The translations under genes and the position numbers were made by a program. This document shows positions 1 to 7,076 of a stretch of DNA of 20,399 nucleotides, in pieces. Numbering within the stretch: position 1 is the first letter of the stretch; every line of letters starts with the position of its first letter. This DNA comes from an uncultured delta proteobacterium (GTDB lineage Bacteria > Myxococcota_A > Bradymonadia > REDH01). The stretch lies in the NCBI GenBank assembly GCA_903912275.1, contig CAIWGR010000217.1, forward strand, positions 1 through 20,399, read 5' to 3'. Under the pieces are notes generated by a model, which worked only from the letters and a program-made list of their open reading frames with translations, had not been told where the DNA came from and did no database searches.

Positions 1-840
1 GATCTCGCTGAGCAGCGCTGCGATGGCCGACGAGTCCACACCGCCTGAAAGAAATACGCCGATCGGGACATCTGCCATGGTCCGCGCCCGAACAGAATCC
101 AGCAGGGCCTGCTTGGTCTGCCGAATCCAGGCATCGTCGGTCAGACCAACCTGTTCAGCCTGTGCAAAGTCATTTTCGCAGAATGGCTCGAGGGTGATGC
201 GACCCGCCTCCCACACCAGCGCCGTACCCGGCTCCAACTTCTTCACACCCTCGACGGCGGCGTGGGGCCAGGGCACATACTCGTAGGTCAGATAGAGTTC
301 GAGCGCCGCCTGCGAAATGCGCCGCGTGCAGCCGGGATGGGCCATCAGCGCGCGGAGTTCGCTCCCGAACCAGAGCGAACCGTCAGGCAGGTGCATGTAG
401 TAGAGCGGCTTTTCGCCGAAGCGGTCGCGGGCCAGCCTGCCGCGTCGGTGTTCGGGGTCCCACGTCGCGTAGGCGAACATGCCATTGAGCTTCGCGGGCA
501 GCCCCGCGCCCCAAGCATGGGCGCCGTGCACAAGCACCTCGGTATCGGAGGAGGTCTCGAACCGATAGCCCAACACCTCGAGCTCGGCCCGGAGCCGCAA
601 ATGGTTGTAGATCTCGCCGTTGAAACAGACTGCTGTCCGGTGGTTCAGCGCGCGCATGGGCTGTGCGCCACCCTCTAGGTCGACGATGGCAAGCCTGCGG
701 TGGCCGAAGGCGAAACCCTCGCCGAGGAGCAGTCCTTCACCGTCTGGGCCTCGATGGGCCAGCGAGTCCGTCATCCTTCGGAGCACGGCTTCGTCGTGCG
801 CGGAAGAGGCGACGAAGAAGCCGCCGGCGATGCCGCACAC
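1..840 (-). CDS. asnB: Asparagine synthetase B-like, glutamine-hydrolysing (3' end cut by window)
   Basis: Class II glutamine amidotransferase joined to an ATP-dependent synthetase. The family moves ammonia from glutamine onto aspartate or, in polysaccharide loci, onto sugar acids or other acceptors. The 280 visible codons start at GTG 840, which places the nucleophilic Cys at residue 2 (MCGIAGG) as the family requires. Also visible are HRGPDGEG near residue 29, FNGEIYN near 72-78, FGEKPLYY, and the ATP-pyrophosphatase loop SGGVDSS at 265-271. The rest of the synthetase domain lies beyond base 1. The start is two bases after the stop of the glycosyltransferase gene, and its ribosome site (AAGGAG) lies within that gene's last codons, so the two are translationally coupled. 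The context suggests a surface-glycan role rather than plain asparagine supply, but this is inference; the true substrate cannot be read from the sequence. Confidence 0.93.
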   Translation of the reverse strand, partial: MCGIAGGFFVASSAHDEAVLRRMTDSLAHRGPDGEGLLLGEGFAFGHRRLAIVDLEGGAQPMRALNHRTAVCFNGEIYNHLRLRAELEVLGYRFETSSDTEVLVHGAHAWGAGLPAKLNGMFAYATWDPEHRRGRLARDRFGEKPLYYMHLPDGSLWFGSELRALMAHPGCTRRISQAALELYLTYEYVPWPHAAVEGVKKLEPGTALVWEAGRITLEPFCENDFAQAEQVGLTDDAWIRQTKQALLDSVRARTMADVPIGVFLSGGVDSSAIAALLSEI

Positions 841-842
841 GG

Positions 843-1814
843 CTACTCCTTCGCGCCCGCGGCCGGCGCGGGGTTGAGCACCGAACGAACGAGGTAGATC
901 TGCTTGCCCTGCGCCTCGTGGTAGGTGCGGATGATGATCTCAGCGAGCAGCCCCATCATCACCAGCATCAAACCAATCGTGAAGAGGAAGGTCGAGAGGA
1001 GCAACAGCGACATGTTGTGCTGGAAGGGTGGGTCGGTCCAGATGAATCGGCCGATGACGACACCGAGAGCGACCGCAGAACCGAGGCCGGCGAGGATGAG
1101 CCCGATGCCACCGAAGAGGTAGATGGGCTTGGTTGCGTAGTTGCTCAGGAACTTCACGGTCAGCAGGTCCAGCAGCACCTTGAAGGTGCGGTTGATGCCA
1201 TACTTGGAGACACCGAACTGTCTCGCGCGATGGTTCACAACAATCTCGGCGACGCGGCCGCCGGCCCAGGATGCGTAGATGGGCACAAACCTGTGCATCT
1301 CACCATAGAGGCGGATGTCGCGTATGACCTCGGCGCGATAGGCTTTGAGGCTACAGCCGTAGTCGTGGAGCTTCACGCCGGTCCAGGCAGAGATGAGCCG
1401 GTTGGCGAGGACCGAAGGGAGGCGCCTGCTCCAGAAAAGGTCTTGCCGCGACTGCCGCCAGCCGCTGACAACATCATAGCCCTCGTCGAGTTTGGCGATG
1501 AGGCGGGGGATGTCTGCCGGGTCGTTCTGAAGGTCGGCGTCGAGCGGAATGTAGATGTCGCCCGTGGCATGTGCGATGGCGGCAGCGAGCGCAGCGGTCT
1601 GCCCGAAGTTCTTACGGAATCGGACCACGCGGCAGCGAGGATCAGCCGCAGCAATCTCGGTGAGGACCTCGAAGGAGCGATCGGTGGAGCCGTCATCGAC
1701 GAGCACCACCTCGACATCGAGCGCGAACTGCTTCGCCATGGCATCGATCTGCCCGTGCAGCAGCCAGAGGTTCTCCTCCTCGTTGAACACGGGAATGAGC
1801 AGCGAGAGTTTCAT
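843..1814 (-). CDS. Family 2 glycosyltransferase, DPM1/GtrB/ArnC-like, with two C-terminal membrane helices
   Basis: Transfers a sugar from a nucleotide donor, most likely to a polyprenyl phosphate at the cytoplasmic face of the inner membrane. Of 323 residues, the N-terminal GT-A domain shows IPVFNEEEN at 7-15, VDDGSTD at 39-45 and the metal-binding LDADLQNDP at 91-99, the usual DPM1-like signature. Two hydrophobic helices follow (roughly residues 235-260 and 275-297), as in GtrB, ArnC and related undecaprenyl-phosphate glycosyltransferases. An open frame continues 35 codons upstream, but MKLSLLIPVFNEE at 1814 is the natural family start. The gene leads a tightly packed pair with asnB and diverges from the sigma-factor gene across a 191-base gap. 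The sugar is unknown. Confidence 0.9.
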   Translation of the reverse strand: MKLSLLIPVFNEEENLWLLHGQIDAMAKQFALDVEVVLVDDGSTDRSFEVLTEIAAADPRCRVVRFRKNFGQTAALAAAIAHATGDIYIPLDADLQNDPADIPRLIAKLDEGYDVVSGWRQSRQDLFWSRRLPSVLANRLISAWTGVKLHDYGCSLKAYRAEVIRDIRLYGEMHRFVPIYASWAGGRVAEIVVNHRARQFGVSKYGINRTFKVLLDLLTVKFLSNYATKPIYLFGGIGLILAGLGSAVALGVVIGRFIWTDPPFQHNMSLLLLSTFLFTIGLMLVMMGLLAEIIIRTYHEAQGKQIYLVRSVLNPAPAAGAKE

Positions 1815-1922
1815 TGGAATCGATCTTTCACAGGGAGACGCCGACGGGAGTTCAGCGGCGTAACAGAGGCTAACCCGTTGTTCAACTTGGGCTTGCCGTG
1901 GGAGGATGGACCGACACAATCC

Positions 1923-1985
1923 TGTTCACCACCTTTTCAATCTGTTGACAATGATGCGATATCTGTTCATAAGATGTTCAACTCT
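1923..1985. promoter_or_regulatory. Helically phased TGTTCA-like repeats, candidate operator of the CarH-like regulator
   Basis: Repeats read TGTTCA at 1923, TTTTCA at 1934, TGTTGA at 1943, TGTTCA at 1964 and TGTTCA at 1975. The steps are 11, 9, 21 and 11 bases, so all fall on one helix face. One more TGTTCA lies at 1879 inside GTTGTTCAAC. The array covers the -35 and -10 of the sigma-gene promoter. From memory, Thermus CarH tetramers bind head-to-tail on roughly 11-base direct repeats across a promoter; assignment here to the downstream CarH-like protein is inference. The array could also affect the divergent glycosyltransferase gene. Confidence 0.5.
1945..1973 (+). promoter_or_regulatory. 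Sigma-70-type promoter for the sigma/CarH-like operon
   Basis: A perfect TTGACA (1945-1950) is followed after 17 bases by CATAAG (1968-1973, four of six matches to TATAAT). Transcription would begin near 1980, about 26 bases before the ATG at 2006. Both boxes sit inside the TGTTCA repeat array, so a bound regulator would block polymerase directly. Confidence 0.6.
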
Positions 1986-2005
1986 ACTCCACAGCGAGTG
2001 CTGCC

Positions 2006-2563
2006 ATGACCGATGCTGACCTGCTCCAAGCCCTTCGCCGCCGTGACCCTAACGCAGCGCGTGCGCTTTACGATGCCTACCGCGACCGCATATTTGCTGT
2101 CACCGTACGCGTGCTCCGAGACGAGTGGGATGCCGAAGAGGCGACCCACGACGCCCTGTTCACTGTTGTGAACAAGATTGACCTCTTCCACGAGCAGTGC
2201 GCCCTCTGGAGTTGGATCTACCGCGTTGCGGAGAACTGTGCGCGGATGAAGCTCCGGACCTTCAAGCGCCGCCCAATTCTGGTGGAGAGCGACACGCTCA
2301 GCGCGATGATGGCACCTGCCGCCATGGAGAACACCTCCGACCGTCCGGATGATCAACTCCGCGAGCGCCGCTGCGTCCAGGCATACGCGGCCGGCCTTAT
2401 GGAGATTGAAGAGACGAACAGGAGCCTCTACATGGCGATGGATCTCGACGGACGGTCGAAAGAGGATGTGGCGGCAGAGCTGTCGCTCACGATTCCAGCT
2501 CTCAAGGCTCGCCTGCACCGCGTCCGCGAGGGCCTCAAGGCGCGGATGCTCGCGGTAGCTTGA
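2006..2563 (+). CDS. ECF-like (sigma-70 family) RNA polymerase sigma factor
   Basis: The 185-residue length is typical of extracytoplasmic-function sigma factors. An N-terminal region 2 contains DAEEATHDALFTVV (about 42-55) and LWSWIYRVAEN (about 69-79), matching the usual region 2.2-2.4 pattern. Residues 135-182 form the region 4 helix-turn-helix (YMAMDLDGRSKEDVAAELSL, then ALKARLHRVREGL). Between them is a short linker with several Met and Ala residues. There is no obvious Shine-Dalgarno before ATG 2006. No anti-sigma gene is adjacent; instead the next gene is a cobalamin-binding MerR-type regulator whose frame begins almost at this gene's stop. That pairing recalls litS-litR of Streptomyces, where the sigma factor is under light/B12 control. 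The target promoters are unknown. Confidence 0.88.
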   Translation: MTDADLLQALRRRDPNAARALYDAYRDRIFAVTVRVLRDEWDAEEATHDALFTVVNKIDLFHEQCALWSWIYRVAENCARMKLRTFKRRPILVESDTLSAMMAPAAMENTSDRPDDQLRERRCVQAYAAGLMEIEETNRSLYMAMDLDGRSKEDVAAELSLTIPALKARLHRVREGLKARMLAVA

Positions 2564-2571
2564 GAACGCAT

Positions 2572-3507
2572 ATGAGCGAATCCTTCCTCACCATCGGGGC
2601 CGTTTCGAAGGCCTGCGAGGTCCCTGTGGAGACGCTGAGGACCTGGGAGCGCCGCTATGGCTTCCCAGTTGCGACGCGCACCCCCGGAGGGCAGAGGTTG
2701 TACCAGCCTGAGATGGTGGGGCTGCTTCAGCGTGCGAAACTAGCCCTAGACCGAGGCCTGCGCCCCTCTCAGGCCTTCGCCCAGTTGATGGTTACGCCGG
2801 CCGAGCCCGCGCCTGTGACGATGGCACGGCCTCTTCCTACGGTCGTGTGCGATGCGGCTCCATGCTCGGAGACGGATGCTGATGCAGCCGCAGTTGTTGC
2901 CCTGTGGATGCGCGCGGCGACTCACTTTGATGCGGCGACCCTCGCGCGGGGCTTCGAGACCGAATGGGCCCGACTCGGGGTGTTCGACTTTCTCGAGCGC
3001 CGCATTCATCCCTTCATCGTCGCGATCGGCGAGGCTTGGCTGCGCGATGAGCTCGGGATTCCGCACGAGCACTTTGCTTCTGATCGCATCATCGACTTCT
3101 TAGGAACCATTTGGCGCCCTCTCTCCGATGCAGCAACGGGCCCAGTGCTCGTCGGCGCAACCATGCCCATGGAACAGCATGCGATCGGCCTCCACATGGC
3201 TGCAGTCACTGCCGCTGCTGCGGGGTGCAGGATCGCATACCTCGGTCTCGACACGCCCGTGATTGAGATTGCCCGGGCCGCTCGTCAGGCCGAGGCGTCG
3301 GTCTTTGTCAGCGTCTCGGCTACCGCACCCCGTCCACTGGTGTTGGAACAGGTCAGGGAGCTTCGGCGCCACCTCGAGTCACGGAATCAACTTGCTGTGG
3401 GAGGCGGGGGCGCGCGGCTGGAAATCGAAGGGGTGGCCGTGCCGGGAAGCTTCCGCGCCTTCTTTGACTGGTGCTCCGAGCAGCCTCGGCCGCGCGCCTC
3501 TCGCTAG
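2572..3507 (+). CDS. MerR-type regulator with cobalamin-binding domain, CarH/LitR-like putative B12 photoreceptor
   Basis: A 311-residue regulator with three parts. Residues 5-73 are a MerR winged helix (FLTIGAVSKACEVPVETLRTWERRYGFP). Residues 103-185 are the helical bundle that caps cobalamin. Residues 190-300 are a Rossmann-type B12 domain. The Wx9EH motif of CarH is intact (W156, E166-H167). The lower-ligand motif ExHxxG is present (E201, H203, G206), followed by SVSAT and a GGGG stretch. The residue after W156 is Leu157, where Thermus CarH has the His that binds cobalt after light, so photochemistry may differ. CarH/LitR proteins repress promoters in the dark with adenosylcobalamin and release them in light. 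TTG 2560 is an alternative start overlapping the sigma stop; ATG 2572 was chosen because it follows GAGA at a good distance and begins right before the HTH. Confidence 0.88.
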   Translation: MSESFLTIGAVSKACEVPVETLRTWERRYGFPVATRTPGGQRLYQPEMVGLLQRAKLALDRGLRPSQAFAQLMVTPAEPAPVTMARPLPTVVCDAAPCSETDADAAAVVALWMRAATHFDAATLARGFETEWARLGVFDFLERRIHPFIVAIGEAWLRDELGIPHEHFASDRIIDFLGTIWRPLSDAATGPVLVGATMPMEQHAIGLHMAAVTAAAAGCRIAYLGLDTPVIEIARAARQAEASVFVSVSATAPRPLVLEQVRELRRHLESRNQLAVGGGGARLEIEGVAVPGSFRAFFDWCSEQPRPRASR

Positions 3508-3539
3508 CCTGCTCCACCTTTGGCTTGCACGCGGTGAGG

Positions 3540-4853
3540 ATGCGCCGTAATCGCGCGGTCATCATGCAAGACCTGCTGCCCCTGCACCCAACCGAACGCC
3601 GCATCTCCCGACTCACGCTCATCGTCGTGACCCTCTGGTTGTTGATGTGCGCCATCCAACCCCACATGCCCGTCAACCCGGCGAGCCGGCTTGCCGCGAT
3701 CCAGGCGGTGGTCGAGCAGCATACGTGGGCCATCGACGGCGTTTCGCTCGGCTCGATGACCATCGACAAGGTCTTCCTCGATGGCCATTTCTACAGCAGC
3801 AAGCCGCCGGTGCTCAATCTGCTCGGCGCGGCCATCTATGCGGTCATCAAACCGCTGACAGGCTGGAACTTCGATACCCATCTCTTCCAACTCGGCTCGC
3901 TGTTCGGAATCCTGCTGGGAACCATTCCATGGCTGCTCGGAGTGCTGCTCTTTCATCGGCTGCTCCGGCTGACGGTGGTTTCGTGGCAGGTCCGCACCGT
4001 CTCGATGGTCGCCATCACGCTCAGTTCTCTCGCGACCGCGTACGGGGCGACCTTCAACAACCACGTCGTGGGCTTCGTGCTGGTGTTCGCGATGTGGGAG
4101 CGCTGGTTTCCTGCCTTTCGTGGAGAGGCACTTTCTGGATCCCGCCTCGCACTCGGAGCACTCGCCGGCAGCTTCGCAATCGCCTGCGAGCTTACCAGCG
4201 GCGCGGTCGTTGCGGCGTCTGCAGCCCTGCTGCTACCGGCACTCTACCGAGACCGTGCGTGGGGACGACTCGCTTGGCTTGGTCTGCTGCTGGCGTCGCT
4301 GCCCCTCGTCCAGGTTGGGATTCAGTGGAATCAGTCAGGTTCGCCGATTCCCATTCAGTTTCAGGACCCAGCTTGGAAGTATCCCGGGTCTTACTGGAAG
4401 AACCCAGTCGAATTCGACGCGCTCACAGAGCCGCTGCCCGTCTATGCATTCCACTCCCTGTTTGGCCATCACGGTCTGTTCAGCCTTACGCCGTGGGTGC
4501 TGCTGTCGCTGAGCTGGTTCACAGCAAGGCCAGCGGAGAGCCGAGAGCGTTCGGCTTGGTATGCAGGATGGTTCATTCTGATCTCTATGGTGGGCTTCTA
4601 TCTTTATCGGACCAACAACTACGGAGGCCGGTGCGTTGGCTTCCGCTGGTTCATCCTGTTGCAGCCCATGATGTTCTTGGCGGCGGCGCGCGTGCTTGAC
4701 CGCGAGGGGCCGGTGTTACGGCGCCCCGTGCTCTTGGGGCTGCTCATCGGGGCAGGCGCGATCAGCGCTCTCGGCGGGGCCATCAACCCGTGGGAAGAGG
4801 GGCTGGTACATGCAATCTTCCGGGCCATCGGAGCCGGTAGCGTCGACGGATAG
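3540..4853 (+). CDS. Polytopic membrane protein, GT-C/ArnT-like glycosyltransferase candidate
   Basis: About 437 residues with some ten predicted membrane helices. The first large external loop carries DGHFYSSKPP, resembling the KPP-containing loop of ArnT and other GT39/GT-C enzymes that use polyprenyl-phosphate sugars. A late loop has NNYGGRCVGFRW, similar to the GGR..G.R motif found in many uncharacterised members. The gene starts 32 bases after the CarH-like gene on the same strand, so it is probably cotranscribed. GTG 3534, ATG 3540 and ATG 3564 are all possible starts; 3540 is preceded by GGTGAGG but too closely for a textbook ribosome site. The stop is four bases from the stop of the convergent gene. 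Substrate unknown; a transferase role is inferred from motif and topology only. Confidence 0.7.
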   Translation: MRRNRAVIMQDLLPLHPTERRISRLTLIVVTLWLLMCAIQPHMPVNPASRLAAIQAVVEQHTWAIDGVSLGSMTIDKVFLDGHFYSSKPPVLNLLGAAIYAVIKPLTGWNFDTHLFQLGSLFGILLGTIPWLLGVLLFHRLLRLTVVSWQVRTVSMVAITLSSLATAYGATFNNHVVGFVLVFAMWERWFPAFRGEALSGSRLALGALAGSFAIACELTSGAVVAASAALLLPALYRDRAWGRLAWLGLLLASLPLVQVGIQWNQSGSPIPIQFQDPAWKYPGSYWKNPVEFDALTEPLPVYAFHSLFGHHGLFSLTPWVLLSLSWFTARPAESRERSAWYAGWFILISMVGFYLYRTNNYGGRCVGFRWFILLQPMMFLAAARVLDREGPVLRRPVLLGLLIGAGAISALGGAINPWEEGLVHAIFRAIGAGSVDG

Positions 4854-4857
4854 CCGA

Positions 4858-6024
4858 CTACTTGGGATAGCTTAGCGTCGTCCAACCCGCGCCGGCGACG
4901 GCAGCAATGGAGCCACCGATGCGGAGCCGGGCCTCGTACCGATTGGAGAGCTCATAATCCATCGGAGCCAGAGCGCTCGCCAGGACCGCGCGGAGTACCG
5001 GACTGACAGAGGCCAGCGGGCTGTCGCGGAGTTCGAGTTGCCCGTCGGTGACGGTTAGTTCGACCTCATCTGCACCATCCCGCGCCAACACGCGGTAGCC
5101 GTAAAGTACGGGGTAGTTGGAGGTTTCTATGGCCTCGTTACGGACGTCGACGGGCTTCAGCACAACGTCGCGCGAGGCGAAGAGGAGCTCCTCTCCGAGC
5201 CGGACGGTGAGCCAACCTACGGTGGCGTGGCCGTAGGTGTCGGGCGTCTGGAGGTGGTTCATTTCTATCGTGAGCCCGTCCTCACGAAGAGCACGGAAGC
5301 TGGCCCATCGCTCTCCCACTGAGGATGGAAACGCAGAGGTGCGACGATGCTCGGCGTACCCGCGCCCCGTGACTGGATGCCACTGCTCGGGCTCACTCTT
5401 GCTCAGCCGCGTACTGAGGCGTCCGGTGACAGCGAAGCGGGGAAGGATCTGCTCGGTCATGGTGGTTTCCCCGTCCCAACCAAATCGGGTGACACCATCT
5501 CCAGCCTGCCAGAGGGGCTGCGAGAGTGTGAGTTCGAGTTCGGTCTTCACGCGGTCGTCGAGGAGGGCGAGATGAAAGGTCCGGCCATCGCCGCGCAGGT
5601 AACAGTCGTCAAAGACAAGGTTGAAGGAGTCGTCGCTTGCACTCCATTCGCCATCCTGCCCAGAGAAGCCGCGGCGGGCGCGAAAGACCCCCTCTGTGGT
5701 GTCGTCGGTGGTGGACTGCCCGATGGGCGCCACCACCGCCTTCAGGCTGCCCTGACGCTCAATCTTGAAGAAGCCAGCTCGCATCGAGGTCACGACAAAC
5801 TGCAGCTTCATGTAGCGGCCGTCGTCCAGCCAGACCCAGAAGTCGTAAGACTCGAACGAGGTGCCTTCGCCACCCCACGGGGCGAGGTCGGTGGCAACGA
5901 GCGGCAATGAGCCGGTCTCAACCCAGCCCCGGACGGGCTCTGCTTGGGCCTCGCTGCGAGCAGGACTGAGCGCCCCCATGCAGAGAAGGAGGAGGCAGCG
6001 TGCTGAGCGGCGTGAGACATTCAT
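4858..6024 (-). CDS. Secreted protein of unknown function, possibly lipocalin-like (Svf1/CrtC type)
   Basis: 388 residues with an N-terminal signal peptide (basic start, LLLLCMGAL core, likely cleavage after SEA-QA near residue 27), so exported. The mature part is rich in beta-strand patterns, with SYDFWVWLDDGRYMKLQF around residues 59-76 and VTGRGYAEHRR around 217-227. These faintly recall the paired beta-barrel proteins of the Svf1 / CrtC-AttH group, but I would not assign an enzyme activity. ATG 6024 overlaps the stop of the upstream gene as ATGA, so translation is coupled. It is the last gene of the aroE operon and ends four bases from a convergent gene, leaving no room for a terminator. 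Confidence 0.8.
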   Translation of the reverse strand: MNVSRRSARCLLLLCMGALSPARSEAQAEPVRGWVETGSLPLVATDLAPWGGEGTSFESYDFWVWLDDGRYMKLQFVVTSMRAGFFKIERQGSLKAVVAPIGQSTTDDTTEGVFRARRGFSGQDGEWSASDDSFNLVFDDCYLRGDGRTFHLALLDDRVKTELELTLSQPLWQAGDGVTRFGWDGETTMTEQILPRFAVTGRLSTRLSKSEPEQWHPVTGRGYAEHRRTSAFPSSVGERWASFRALREDGLTIEMNHLQTPDTYGHATVGWLTVRLGEELLFASRDVVLKPVDVRNEAIETSNYPVLYGYRVLARDGADEVELTVTDGQLELRDSPLASVSPVLRAVLASALAPMDYELSNRYEARLRIGGSIAAVAGAGWTTLSYPK

Positions 6025-7076
6025 GGTGACCCTGCAGGGGAAGTCGGGTTCTGCGGCGGTTGACCCGTCCGCGCGCTGATCGCGGTGACGGCCTTGATGT
6101 GAAGCGCCTGCGCAACGCGATTGGTTTCATCGAGGTCGAGCGCCTGATCAGCGATTTCTCTGCAGCGCTCGAACGCTGCGCTGCGGCAAGCCTCCCGCGC
6201 GCGATCAACGAGCAACCTGACCTTCTCTACGGTTTGCAGCGGTGCCGAGCTAGCGGCAGGGCCAAGCGCAGGCTCCGGCGGCGAGATAGCGGGCGCAACG
6301 CCCGTCGCCGAGACGACTCCCGACCCCAGCGCGCGATGCATCCGTTGGTAGATCGCGAGGCCGAGGCCAGCGGCGATAAGCATTGTCAGCAGCACGACGA
6401 CGACGCGTGCAGAAGGCAGCTTCGACCGGGTGGAGGCCTTCTTCAGCCCCCGGGGTGACCGGACGGCAGCGCTGAGTACCAAACCAGAAGCCTCGTCCAT
6501 GAGATCGCGTTCAACCTCTCGGGGGGAGGCGGAGCGAGACGGCTGCGCCCAGCGTCCACGACCATCGACCGAAGCCTCCTGGTGCTCCGACCCATCAGCC
6601 TCCAAATCACCCAGCCGCAGCGGCACCTGACCGGCCGGTTGCCAGCTCTCGGTTCCACCCGTTCGACCCGCTGTAGGCCGCTCCATCGCCCGCGGCGGCG
6701 CGACCGCAACCTTGGCATCGAAGGCGCCGAGCACCCTGCCCCACCCCTCACCTGCAACCGGTGTCGCAGTGCTTCCTTCGGAGGATTGCACCTCGCGAAC
6801 GACCGCAAGCAGGCCCACCGCTGCGAGTTGCTCCACCATGCGAGAGACCTCGCCACGGTCATCGCTCCGGAGAAGCTCAACCTCGCCCCGCTGCAGCTCA
6901 ATGGCGAGCTGCGTACGGCTTCGACCGGTGATCTCGCTCAACCGCAATGGCAGCGCCACGGCCTCATCGCCCGCGCGGGGGACCACAACGACGACGAGTT
7001 GAGCGGATGGCGACGACATTTCTACCCGAGAAGAGTGCTGTGCGGTCCACCTAGCAGGCGCCGCGCGCGGTGACAT
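6021..7076 (-). CDS. One-TM protein with N-terminal L7/L12-C-like domain and TPR-like periplasmic tail
   Basis: 351 residues, no recognised name. Residues 25-95 follow the spacing of a ribosomal L7/L12 C-terminal/ClpS-like fold (VVVVVPRAGDEAVALPL, ITGRSRTQLAIEL, SDDRGEVSRMVEQLAAVGL); this is a pattern-level resemblance. Residues 100-220 are low-complexity linker. One membrane helix spans about 224-243 (RVVVVLLTMLIAAGLGLAIY), and residues 285-335 form helices of TPR type (VRLLVDRAREACRSAAFERC and onward). The cytoplasmic domain, linker, helix and TPR layout suggests an envelope scaffold. Start 7076 overlaps the aroE stop (TAATG). An internal ATG at 7019 (MSSPSAQLVVVV) would begin exactly at the first domain and is a real alternative. 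It ends with an ATGA overlap into the next gene. Confidence 0.78.
   Translation of the reverse strand: MSPRAAPARWTAQHSSRVEMSSPSAQLVVVVVPRAGDEAVALPLRLSEITGRSRTQLAIELQRGEVELLRSDDRGEVSRMVEQLAAVGLLAVVREVQSSEGSTATPVAGEGWGRVLGAFDAKVAVAPPRAMERPTAGRTGGTESWQPAGQVPLRLGDLEADGSEHQEASVDGRGRWAQPSRSASPREVERDLMDEASGLVLSAAVRSPRGLKKASTRSKLPSARVVVVLLTMLIAAGLGLAIYQRMHRALGSGVVSATGVAPAISPPEPALGPAASSAPLQTVEKVRLLVDRAREACRSAAFERCREIADQALDLDETNRVAQALHIKAVTAISARTGQPPQNPTSPAGSP

Noticed and set aside
1815..2005. Possible cobalamin riboswitch before the sigma/CarH-like operon
   Set aside because: No B12-box-like sequence, and the predicted leader is only about 26 bases; control is more likely by the protein operator.
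663..2009. 448-codon open frame on the plus strand
   Set aside because: Lies wholly antisense to the asparagine synthetase and glycosyltransferase genes, whose motifs are unmistakable; low-complexity Arg/Glu-rich translation is typical of a high-GC shadow frame.
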